The translations under genes were made by a program, and so were the position numbers. From NCBI GenBank assembly GCA_049999765.1, contig JBNGIQ010008879.1:1-26406 (forward strand): a stretch of 26,406 bases of DNA, written 5' to 3'. A model generated the notes under the pieces. The model did no database searches. It was not told the origin of the DNA and saw nothing but the letters and a program-made list of their open reading frames with translations. Shown in pieces: positions 19,401 through 26,406 of the stretch. Origin of the DNA: Phaeoceros laevis. Taxonomy: Eukaryota > Anthocerotophyta > Anthocerotopsida > Notothyladales. Within the stretch, counting starts at the first letter, position 1. Every line of letters begins with the position of its first letter.

Positions 19401-20311
19401 TAACATGGACTGCCATGATCAATGGGTATGGTAGAAACAATGAAGGCCATAAAGCTGCAGCCTGCTTCGAAGAGATGATGCTGGCAGGTATTCAGCCTGA
19501 TGACACCACCTTCACTTGCCTTCTTGTAGCATGCAGTAATGCGGGGCTAGTCAGTAAGGGTCGACAATATTTTGATGCCATGGTGAAACAGCATGGTCTC
19601 AAGCCGACTAGAGAGCATTATGTGTGCATGGTTGATCTTCTTGGGCGGGCAGGCCATTTAAGTGAGGCGGAGAAGGTGCTGATATCAGCTGGGTGTGAAA
19701 ACGATGCTGTTGGGTTGACGTCATTGCTGAATGCCTGCAAGAGTCACGGCGATATAGAACGGGGAACACGGTGTTTTCAAAGGCTTGTTGAACTGGAACC
19801 TCAGGCTGCCTCTGCATATGTGCTCATGGCCAATATGTACGCAGATGCAGATAGGTGGCCGGATGTAGATCGAATTGAAGGGTTGAGAAAGTCGGCGGGA
19901 GCTAAGAAGAAACCTGCAGTGGCAGGCATTGAGGTCAACAAGCAGGTGCACACATTTGTTGTGGGGGAAGAAAGGGCTGACGTTTCATGTAAAATTCGGA
20001 GCACAAATGAACGTTTGAAGGAGGAAGGACAGCACGTACCACACACCAAGCTGGTGTTGAAGCCAGTATCTGAGAAGGAGAAGGAAGATCAACTGTGTGG
20101 GCATGCTGAGAAGCTAGCTTTGGCGTTTGGTCTCTCGAACACTCCCGATAGCACACCTCTGCTGGTAACTAAAAACCTGCGGATGTGCAGCGACTGCCAC
20201 TCTTCCACCGAGATTATGTCAAGGGTGGAAAAGAGGGACATCGTTGTACGGGACGCATACCGTGTGCATCGATTCGAGGCAGGGTCCTGTAGCTGTAAGG
20301 GTCGACATTGA
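16469..20311 (+). CDS. PPR-A: PLS-class PPR protein with C-terminal DYW (KP-like) deaminase domain
   Basis: An intronless gene of 1280 aa. The open frame extends upstream but this is its first ATG, and the paralogue shares it. Residues 1-35 (MRSWSVPLRQWIHTSRT) are basic, Ser/Thr-rich and acid-free, as in organelle-targeting leaders. Residues 41-93 resemble the OSB PDF motif (WWDYRTNK, SPDFRHK, EPLWL). PPR motifs run from about 120, with six tandem 103-residue P-L-S modules at 379-996, then P2-L2-S2, E1 (LLNACKSHGDIERG) and E2 (YVLMANMYADADRW). The DYW domain spans about 1146-1280: KPAVAGIEV in place of the PG box, deaminase HxE (H1212, E1214) and CxxC (C1240, C1243), a second zinc site (HRFEAGSCSC) and C-terminus GRH. 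The expected role is site-specific organellar RNA editing. The KPA and GRH features suggest the KP class, linked to U-to-C editing; this is from recall and inference. RNA target unknown. Confidence 0.93.
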   Translation: MRSWSVPLRQWIHTSRTLVPSSGLAVKLGIPGNSSAVERQELLWKQYFLDPTLWWDYRTNKTSVRSPDFRHKESKEPLWLNDFYKPDWVDAQLTVLETRIGGSAQPTSNTLLHHNAGDPTAPECQGYATAQAVNELCANGQLSRAVGALSDLADTQCRVSTSLLYRVIRRCGAEKNLLLGRRLDDLTVKLGYGSNAFLGNHLLRMYACQGRLQEALEVFRRVAKPDVFMWSSIISAHAEQGKPRNAIQLYNEMRSSGLEADSHIFVAALQACARAEDVLSGRQVHADVLESGIQPNTFVCNCLVDMYAKSGLLEDARRVFDSMATRDAVTWNTMIAGYAKCGQLENARKLFDSLTTRDAVTWNAMINGYAEHELGRQALTLYARMEQEGLILADRVTYVCLLKACGSSGALQQGRQLHSGIVKRGLLEGDVVLGTCLVNMYAKCGQLEDARKVFDSLCTRNAVTWTAMINGYAEHGHGPQALTLYATMQHEGLVLGDSFTFACLLKACASAGALQQGRQLHSGIVERGLLEGDVVLGTCLVNMYAKCGQLEDARKVFDSLGTRNGVTWTAMINGYAEHGLGQEALSLYARMEQEGLILADSLAFACLLKACASTGALQQGRQLHSGIVERGLLGGDVVLGTCLVNMYAKCGELEDARKLFDSLGTREAVTWSAMINGYAEHGLVPQAIALYAQMDQEGLILADGSTFACLLKACTSAGALQQGRQLHSGIVERALLEDDVVLGTCLINMYAKCGQLEDARKLFDSLATKDAVTWTAMINGYTEHGLCHQALALYARMEQEGLILADSLVFASLLRACTSAGALQQGRQLHLGIVETGLLEGDAILGNCLVHMYAKCGELEDARKLFDTLATRDAVTWTAMINGYAEHGLAPQALALYARMEEEGLILADSVTFACLLKACSSAGALQQGRQLHSGIVKRELLQRNIVLGNCLVNMYAKCGQLEDARNVFDSLATRDAVTWTAMINGYGRNNEGHKAAACFEEMMLAGIQPDDTTFTCLLVACSNAGLVSKGRQYFDAMVKQHGLKPTREHYVCMVDLLGRAGHLSEAEKVLISAGCENDAVGLTSLLNACKSHGDIERGTRCFQRLVELEPQAASAYVLMANMYADADRWPDVDRIEGLRKSAGAKKKPAVAGIEVNKQVHTFVVGEERADVSCKIRSTNERLKEEGQHVPHTKLVLKPVSEKEKEDQLCGHAEKLALAFGLSNTPDSTPLLVTKNLRMCSDCHSSTEIMSRVEKRDIVVRDAYRVHRFEAGSCSCKGRH
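17603..19456 (+). repeat. Six tandem 309-bp PPR modules within PPR-A
   Basis: Six in-frame direct repeats of exactly 309 bp each encode a 103-aa block starting L(T/S/A)LYARMEQEGLILAD and ending INGYAEHG...QA. Each block runs from mid P motif through an L and an S motif into the next P motif. The modules are so alike that unequal exchange between them is easy. Variation concentrates at the motif ends, including the base-selecting residues. Confidence 0.95.
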
Positions 20312-20639
20312 GCGAGAAGAAAAATCGCAAACTGAAACTGTTGCACCACCTGCCTGCTTGTTGGTCACCCCAAGCGTGTCTTCATGCACAACTGGAGAGT
20401 CAGGTGGCGGGTTTGGTACAGTGGCTCTCGCACTATGCAGTGGTTACTCTGGGTAGCACTTCAAAATGGCTGACGGTATGAGTGTCCAAGAACTCCTCGA
20501 GGATTTCATACTATACTGTGGCAAGGGCAGAGGCAGAGTAGAAGGTAGGTCTGTTTCTGGATCCATGAGAGCGGACGATGCTGCTGTGGGGTGCTGTGGC
20601 AGCATGGGGCATGCCTGCTCCAGGGCATGGCGGCAGGGG

Positions 20640-21170
20640 GCCTGCGGGCTCGCAGCATCCTGATTGGCATCGGAAGTTGACCAGCTTGCTTGAGAGAGAC
20701 GCAGCTTCACAGTGGAGGTCTCTCTTCCTCGATGACGGTTTTTGGATTCAGCTGGAGTTTGCCAAAGATGCGTTTGCCCCTTTGTGTGATCTCAACCTCA
20801 AGATCTACAGTGAAGTGTTATTGGAAAAGAAGTCTTGGTTGGAGCGCATCCATGCTTTGTCCAAGGATCGATGGGGGATGATGCACAAGCCACATCCATG
20901 TAGCGGCCTATCTCCTCAATCCCAGATATGAATTGCTGGTCGTCAACCAGCATACTTTGACCTCTGTCGTACCATGGCTGGAATGCGTGTTGGTGCTGCT
21001 CAAGCCAAAGCTCCGCCTCAAGGCGCCTGCAAGGAGGTGTGGGGAGTCCATGGGATCGATACCAAGGACCTCCAGAAGTTTGGCTACCAGAATTCTGGGG
21101 CAGGCGGCCCAGAACGGTGCATTGAGGCATATTCTTACACAGTTATGCTCCATTCTCGATTCTGGTAGGC
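20640..21170 (+). pseudogene. hAT-like transposase remnant
   Basis: Frameshifted pieces read as the C-terminal half of a hAT-type transposase: FWIQLEFAKDAFAPLCDLNL and KKSWLERIHALSKDRWGMMH in one frame, HVAAYLLNPRYELL in the next, then WGVHGIDTKDLQKFGYQ, RILGQAA and a tail like the dimerisation region. These compare with the familiar hAT patterns RW...LH.AAY.LNP.F and W...G.D.P.LQ..A.RILSQ. No single frame spans it and no terminal inverted repeats were found. It sits only in the spacer between the two PPR genes, so it probably inserted before or soon after duplication. Recognition is by pattern, not by alignment. Confidence 0.55.
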
Positions 21171-21289
21171 TACAAAATTACAACTAGTCCATTGAACTCC
21201 ATTCTAGCTAGTAATATGCTCTCAAGGTTTTAAAAAACCAGGCCAGTAAGAATGTCTCCTGCCGGCCCTCGACTACTTCGACTCACACA

Positions 21290-21445
21290 ATCCCGGTAAA
21301 GCCCCGCGCGACACATTCCGTTCAAAAGTTCGGCTTGCGCGAAGGCACTCTTCGGTTCGGAGGTTCGGAAGTTTCCAAATTGAAACCCACGACCTGCCGG
21401 CCCAAAGCGAACCCAGGCACCCAGGCGAGCTCCTTTCGTGAATGA
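21290..21445 (-). mobile_element. tRNA-related SINE-like element, copy 2
   Basis: On the minus strand AGGTCGTGGGTTTCAA (21380-21395) resembles a tRNA T-arm and B box. GAGCTCGCCTGGGTG upstream resembles a tRNA D-arm and A box. The position relative to the second PPR gene matches that of copy 1 relative to the first. Next to the B box is a short insertion of GGTTCGGA-like repeats not present in copy 1. Confidence 0.45.
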
Positions 21446-21718
21446 CAGGGTGGCACGCTTAGCTGGAGCTAGCAGCCCGGCAGTGGGGAAATGAAGATCG
21501 GCAGCCGCGAAGGAGGCTACCATCCTTGCTCTACATGCAAGGGCTCGCACCACTAACGCGATGCAGCATCAAAAGTCTTGGATGCCAAACAGCTGGTGGG
21601 CACGCCCGCTGGACTGCTACTACCAAAAACCCCTGCATTGCTCCACCCGCAATTGCGCACCACCAACGGGATACAACATCAGCGGTTTTGGACGACAAGA
21701 GCTGGGGCCAGGACAACA

Positions 21719-24700
21719 ATGAGGAGCTGGAGCGTAGCTCTGAAGCAATGGATTCATACAAGCCGCACAGTCGTGCCCCCCAGTTGCCTAGCAGCCAAGC
21801 TAGGCATACCGGACAATAGCAGTGCAGTAGAGCGGCAAGCGTTGTTGTGGAGGCAGTATTTCTTGGACCCTACTTTGTGGTGGGACTGCAGGACGAACAA
21901 GAAGAGCGCCCGCTGTCCCGACTTCAGGCACAAGGAGTTCAAGGAGCCCCTATGGTTGAACAACTTCTACAAGCCTGACTGGGTGGACGCGCAGCTGACT
22001 ATGTTGGAGAAGCGGATTGGACGGTCTGGTCAGCCTACATCTGACCCCTTGTTGCACCATAGTGCTGACGCTCCGACAGCGCCAGAGGGCCAAGGGTACG
22101 CAACTGCTCAGGTGGTGAGCGAACTGTGTGCGAATGGGCAATTAAGTCGAGCAGTTGGCGCTTTGAGTGACTTAGCGGACACACAATGTCGTGTGTCCAC
22201 TTCCCTCCTATACAGAGTCATCCGCAGATGTGCGGCTGAGAAAAATCTGGTGTTGGGGCGACGACTTGATGATCTCACTGTCAAGCTTGGATACGTGTCC
22301 AATACATTTGTGGCAAACCATCTCTTGCGCATGTATGCATGTCAAGGCCGGTTACAGGAGGCAATGGAGGTGTTCAAGAGAGTGGCCAAACCTGATGTCT
22401 TCATGTGGTCCTCCATAATATCTGCACATGCCGAACAGGGGAAACCTAGAGACGCCATTCATCTGTACAATGAGATGCGCAGCTCAGGTTTGGTGGCAGA
22501 TAGTCATATTTTTGTCGCTGCCCTGCAAGCTTGTGCAAGAGCGGAAGATGTTCAATCTGGCAGGCAGGTGCACGCTGATGTGTTGGAGCTTGGCATCCAG
22601 CCCAATACTTTTGTTTGCAACTGCCTGGTGGACATGTATGCAAAATGTGGGGAATTGGAAGATGCACGCAAGGTTTTTGACGGTATGGCCACAAGGGATG
22701 CAGTGACATGGAATTCCATGATTGCTGGGTATGCAAAGTGTGGTCAGTTGGAAAATGCACGCAAGCTGTTTGACAGTCTGACCACAAGGGATGCGGTAGC
22801 ATGGACTGCGCTGATTAATGGGTATATTGAGAAGGGGCTCTGTCCCCAGGCCCTCGAATTGTACGCAAGGATGGAGCAGGAAGGCCTGATTTTAGCAGAC
22901 CGTGTTACATATGTTTGCCTCCTGAAAGCTTGTGCAAGGGCTGGTGCTCTACAGCAGGGCAGGCAGCTGCATTCAGGGATTGTAAATAGGGGACTACTTG
23001 AAGGTGACGTAGTACTGGGAACCTGCCTCGTAAATATGTATGCCAAGTGTGGCCAGTTCGAAGATGCTCGCGAAGTGTTTGACAGTCTCCGCACAAGGAA
23101 TGCGGTAACATGGACTGCCATGATAAATGGGTATGCTGAGCATGGGCTCGGTCCCCAGGCACTCACATTGTATGCAAGGATGGAGCAGGAAGGCCTGATA
23201 TTAGCAGACAGTTATACGTTTGCTTGCCTCCTGAAGGCTTGTGCAAGTGCTAATGCTCTACAGCAGGGCATGCAGCTGCACTCAGGGATTGTGGAAAGAG
23301 GACTACTTGACGGTGATGTAGTATTGGGCACTTGTCTTGTAAATATGTATGCAAAGTGTGGACAGTTGGAAGATGCACGCAAGCTGTTTGACAGTCTGGC
23401 CACAAAGGATGCGGTAACATGGAGTGCTATGATTAATGGGTATGCCAGGCATGGGCTCTGTCCCCAGGCACTCGCTTTGTATGCAAGGATGGGACGGGAA
23501 GGCCTGATTTTAGCAGATAGTTTTACATTTGCTTGCCTCCTGAAGGCTTGTGCAAGTGCTGGTGCTCTACAGCAGGGCCGGCAGCTGCACTCAGGGATCG
23601 TGGAAAGAGGACTACTTGAAGATGACGTAATACTGGGTACTTGTCTTGTAAATATGTATGCAAAGTGTGGGGAGTTGGAAGATGCACGCAAAGTGTTTGA
23701 CAGTCTCGCCACAAAGGATGCGGTAACATGGACTGCCATGATTAATGGGTATGCTGAGCACGGGCTCTGTCCCCAGGCGCTGGCACTGTATGCAAGGATG
23801 GAGCAGGATGGCCTGATTTTAGCAGACAGTCATACGTTTGCCTGCCTCCTGAAAGCTTGTACAAGTTCTGGTGCACTACAGCAGGGCAGGCAGCTGCACT
23901 CAGGGATCGTGGAAAGAGGACTACTTGAGGGCGACCTAGGACTGGGCAATTGTCTCGTAGATATGTATGCAAAGTGTGGCGAGTTGGAAGATGCACGCAA
24001 GCTGTTTGACAGTCTGGCCAGAAGGGATGCTGTAACATGGACTGCCATGATTAATGGGTATGCTGAGCACGGGCTCGCTCCCCAGGCGCTCGCATTGTAT
24101 GCGAGGATGGAGCAGGAAGGTCTGCTTTTAGCAGACAGTGTTACGTTTGCCTGCCTTCTAAAGGCTTGTTCATGTGCTGGTGCCGTACAGCAGGGCAGGC
24201 AGCTCCATTCAGGGATCGTAAAAAGAGAACTGCTTCAAGGTAACACGGCACTGGGCAATTGTCTCGTAGATATGTATGCAAAATGTGGCCAGTTGGAAGA
24301 TGCACGCAAAGTGTTTGACAGCCTGGCCACAAGGGATGCGGTAACATGGACTGCCATGATAAATGGGTATGGTAGAAACAATGAAGGCTACAAGGCTACA
24401 GCCTGTTTCGAAGAGATGAGGCTGGCTGGTATTCAGCCTGATGACACCACATTTACTTGCCTTCTTGTAGCATGCAGTAATGCAGGGCTTGTCAGTAAGG
24501 GTCGAGAGTATTTTGATGCCATGGTGAAACAACATGGCCTCAACCCGAGAAGTGAGCATTATGTGTGCATGGTTGATCTTCTTGGGCGGGCAGGCCATTT
24601 AAGCGAGGCGGAGAAGGTGCTGAAATCAGCTGGGTGTGAGAACGATGCTGTTGGGTTGATGTCATTGCTGAATGCCTGCAAGAGTCATGGGGATATAGAG

Positions 24701-25252
24701 CGGGGAACACGGTGTTTTCAAAGTCTAGTTGAGCTGGATCCTCAGCATGCCTCTGCATATGTGCTCATGGCCAATATGTACGCAGATGCAGGCAGGTGGG
24801 CGGATGTAGACAGAATCGAATGGTTGAGAAAGTTGGCAGGAGCTAACAAGAAACCTGCAGTGGCAGGCATTGAGGTGAACAAGCAGGTGCATACATTTGT
24901 TGTAGGGGAAGAAAGGGGTGACGTTTCATGTAAAATTCGGAGCACAAATGAATGTCTGAAGGAGCAAGGGAACCATGTACCAGACACCAAGCTGGTGTTC
25001 AAGCCAGTGTCTGAGAAGGAGAAGGAAGATCAACTGTGTGGGCATGCTGAGAAGCTAGCTTTGGCGTTTGGTCTCTTGAACACTCCCGATGGCACACCTC
25101 TGCTGGTAACTAAAAACCTGCGGATGTGCAGGGACTGCCACTCTTCCACCGAGATTATGTCCAAGGTTGAAAAGAGGGACATCGTTGTAAGGGACGGATA
25201 CCGTGTGCATCGATTCGAGGCAGGGTCCTGTAGCTGTCAGGGTCGACATTGA
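21719..25252 (+). CDS. PPR-B: PLS-class PPR protein with C-terminal DYW (KP-like) deaminase domain
   Basis: An intronless paralogue of PPR-A, 1177 aa. The first ATG in the open frame is 21719 and matches the PPR-A start (MRSWSVALKQWIHTSRT). The order is the same: leader, PDF-like segment (WWDCRTNKKSARCPDFRHK, about 54-72), PPR tract with five 103-residue modules at 379-893, P2-L2-S2, E1, E2 and DYW at about 1043-1177. It has KPAVAGIEV, HxE (H1109, E1111), CxxC (C1137, C1140), HRFEAGSCSC and C-terminus GRH. Flanks before and after the module array are the same length as in PPR-A (378 and 284 residues), so the only length change is one module. The intact frame with largely conservative changes suggests it is still functional. 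An organellar RNA-editing role is inferred; some base-selecting residues differ from PPR-A, so the target may differ. Confidence 0.93.
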   Translation: MRSWSVALKQWIHTSRTVVPPSCLAAKLGIPDNSSAVERQALLWRQYFLDPTLWWDCRTNKKSARCPDFRHKEFKEPLWLNNFYKPDWVDAQLTMLEKRIGRSGQPTSDPLLHHSADAPTAPEGQGYATAQVVSELCANGQLSRAVGALSDLADTQCRVSTSLLYRVIRRCAAEKNLVLGRRLDDLTVKLGYVSNTFVANHLLRMYACQGRLQEAMEVFKRVAKPDVFMWSSIISAHAEQGKPRDAIHLYNEMRSSGLVADSHIFVAALQACARAEDVQSGRQVHADVLELGIQPNTFVCNCLVDMYAKCGELEDARKVFDGMATRDAVTWNSMIAGYAKCGQLENARKLFDSLTTRDAVAWTALINGYIEKGLCPQALELYARMEQEGLILADRVTYVCLLKACARAGALQQGRQLHSGIVNRGLLEGDVVLGTCLVNMYAKCGQFEDAREVFDSLRTRNAVTWTAMINGYAEHGLGPQALTLYARMEQEGLILADSYTFACLLKACASANALQQGMQLHSGIVERGLLDGDVVLGTCLVNMYAKCGQLEDARKLFDSLATKDAVTWSAMINGYARHGLCPQALALYARMGREGLILADSFTFACLLKACASAGALQQGRQLHSGIVERGLLEDDVILGTCLVNMYAKCGELEDARKVFDSLATKDAVTWTAMINGYAEHGLCPQALALYARMEQDGLILADSHTFACLLKACTSSGALQQGRQLHSGIVERGLLEGDLGLGNCLVDMYAKCGELEDARKLFDSLARRDAVTWTAMINGYAEHGLAPQALALYARMEQEGLLLADSVTFACLLKACSCAGAVQQGRQLHSGIVKRELLQGNTALGNCLVDMYAKCGQLEDARKVFDSLATRDAVTWTAMINGYGRNNEGYKATACFEEMRLAGIQPDDTTFTCLLVACSNAGLVSKGREYFDAMVKQHGLNPRSEHYVCMVDLLGRAGHLSEAEKVLKSAGCENDAVGLMSLLNACKSHGDIERGTRCFQSLVELDPQHASAYVLMANMYADAGRWADVDRIEWLRKLAGANKKPAVAGIEVNKQVHTFVVGEERGDVSCKIRSTNECLKEQGNHVPDTKLVFKPVSEKEKEDQLCGHAEKLALAFGLLNTPDGTPLLVTKNLRMCRDCHSSTEIMSKVEKRDIVVRDGYRVHRFEAGSCSCQGRH
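22853..24397 (+). repeat. Five tandem 309-bp PPR modules within PPR-B
   Basis: Five in-frame 309-bp units correspond to the array of PPR-A. By residue signatures, units 1, 4 and 5 correspond to A units 1, 5 and 6, and unit 3 to A unit 4. Unit 2 resembles a mix of A units 2 and 3 (its end, KLFDSL then VTWSA, is like A unit 3). That places the gain or loss in the second or third module. Confidence 0.93.
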
Positions 25253-25264
25253 GCAAGAAGAAAG

Positions 25265-25334
25265 ATTGGAAACTGAAACAGTTCCACCACCTGCCTGCCT
25301 GCCGAAAAATTGGAAACTGAAACAGTTCCACCAC
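25265..25334 (+). repeat. 26-bp direct repeat after the PPR-B stop
   Basis: ATTGGAAACTGAAACAGTTC plus CACCAC occurs at 25265-25290 and again, identical, at 25309-25334. The region after PPR-A (20325-20352) has one diverged copy, so this is a small tandem duplication specific to the PPR-B 3' region. From 25335 to 25420 the sequence resembles 20578-20660 after PPR-A, the tail of the segmental duplication. Confidence 0.85.
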
Positions 25335-25639
25335 GATGCTGTGCTGCTGTGGGCCTGTGGCGGCATGGGTGATACCTGCCCCAGGCAGCGGGGCCAGCAT
25401 CTGCGGCAGTTGGTACATAAAGCATGATGAGGCCGCTCGTTACTTGCTTGGGAGACGAGTTGCCCCCCATCTGAAATTAACGAAAGTGCGAGCCCTAATG
25501 TTAGACCGTTGTGGCCGTGCCAGGATGTGGTGATAAACTTACATACATAGTTACATACGCGTCTGGACTCCTGGAGTAGGCGTAGGCGTAACATTTAAAG
25601 CGGCATGTCACCTACGTTAACATGCCACGTCGTCTCACA

Positions 25640-26406
25640 CATCTAAATGACCCTTATGAAACCTTATGCTAGTATTTTTACGTGTAATATGGACCAAATA
25701 AGGAGGGTTCTTTGTGCCATGCTTGTGCAAGTGTTTGATATTTTAGGTACGCATAATCTGGCGAAAGTAAAAAAGGTCAAAGCACGCAAGTTGATTGAAC
25801 AAGTAATAAGGAGAGGGCTCTCTTATTGACTGTATGAAGGCTATTGAGACGCGGGTTATTTTCTCCACGGCGGAGCTCAAGGAGCTTATTTGAAGTAGAA
25901 ATTGGTTCCTCCACCGAGGAACTTAGTGAGGTTATCAAGTCACACGCACAGGAGCTTTCTGGGGCTATCAAGTTGGAAGTTAAGTCTACTGTTTCTTCTC
26001 GCCCATTCTCTTATGCAATTGCAATTCAATCTTCAGGTCATGGTGTCACTTCTATTCCACGAGCCTCATTCCCCCAGATATATGCTTATTAATGTCTTTC
26101 AAGGATGACCAATATCCCTAGGAGTTCTCTCATGCAGAATTGAAGATCCGTATTAATATCGATCTTGAAGCTTCAGCTTCCGATGTCGGAAGCACTATCC
26201 AAATCCAGATAGTTCATAAGCATGGGCGGCACTTAGGAATTTATCTGGAGTATCCAAAGGATCTCCTTGAAGTAAAAATCTATGATACACATGTCGTGCC
26301 ATTTGACGTCGCATGCCTACGACATCGAGTTATTCTACGCACATGATACTTCACACATCATACTTATGTTCTCATAACACCTGCAGAGGCCTAAAAAGAC
26401 CCCATA
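25640..26406. other. Unresolved region, no recognised gene
   Basis: Several short open frames lie here. The longest on the plus strand are 25844-26092 and 26140-26346 (the latter includes INIDLEASASDVGSTIQIQI). They fall in different frames, show no domain I know, and do not join into a longer product. They could be part of a gene or transposon continuing beyond the window. Base composition is more AT-rich than in the PPR genes. Confidence 0.4.

Noticed and set aside
17603-19456. CRISPR-like or minisatellite array
   Set aside because: The regular 309-bp repeats are in-frame PPR coding modules.
20466-20663. Small frame MADGMSVQELLEDF... ending near a GTAGGT donor-like site
   Set aside because: It looks like a possible first exon, but no matching second exon or domain was found, and it lies next to transposase debris.

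Overview
The window is nuclear DNA of a land plant. It has short GT-AG introns (about 114-202 nt) in plant A-type cytochrome P450 genes, an F-box gene, debris of several retroelement and DNA-transposon classes, and two large intronless pentatricopeptide-repeat (PPR) genes ending in a DYW-type cytidine-deaminase-like domain. In both PPR proteins the usual PG box reads KPAVAG and the C-terminal tripeptide is GRH instead of DYW. As I recall the literature, these are marks of the DYW:KP class, known from hornworts, lycophytes and ferns and tied to U-to-C RNA editing. That points to a non-seed plant. The short introns would suit a compact genome, but the species cannot be read from the sequence.

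Layout. Positions 1-582 are non-coding and repeat-rich. Positions 583-2800 are a wreck on the minus strand: a truncated P450 (2191-2800) abuts a Ty3/gypsy fragment (677-2190) whose domains are in circularly permuted order, with a 94-bp piece of the P450 on each side. Positions 3854-6038 hold an intact four-exon P450 on the plus strand. Positions 8099-9285 (minus) encode an F-box protein with an apparent frameshift. Positions 9410-11148 are a decayed LINE ORF2 C-terminus, followed by a 10-N assembly gap whose two edges are the same 47 bp. Positions 12517-14623 are a second P450 with the same exon plan but a frameshift in exon 2.

From about 15045 to the end is a PPR cluster: a degenerate PPR remnant (15045-15500), PPR-A (16469-20311, 1280 aa), a hAT-like transposase remnant in the spacer (about 20640-21170), and PPR-B (21719-25252, 1177 aa). 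PPR-A and PPR-B are a direct segmental duplication with a 5.25-kb period. The duplicated block includes a tRNA-related, SINE-like element upstream of each gene. The two proteins are collinear in length except for one 103-residue PPR module: six tandem copies in A, five in B. Both start with a probable organelle-targeting leader and a segment resembling the PDF motif of organellar single-strand-binding (OSB) proteins.

The P450s would act at the ER in specialised metabolism (substrate unknown), the F-box protein as an SCF ubiquitin-ligase adaptor, and the PPR pair as organellar RNA-editing factors. Nothing links these groups beyond location. The strongest lead is the PPR pair: recent duplicates of a KP-like editing factor whose RNA-recognition array has changed by one whole module.
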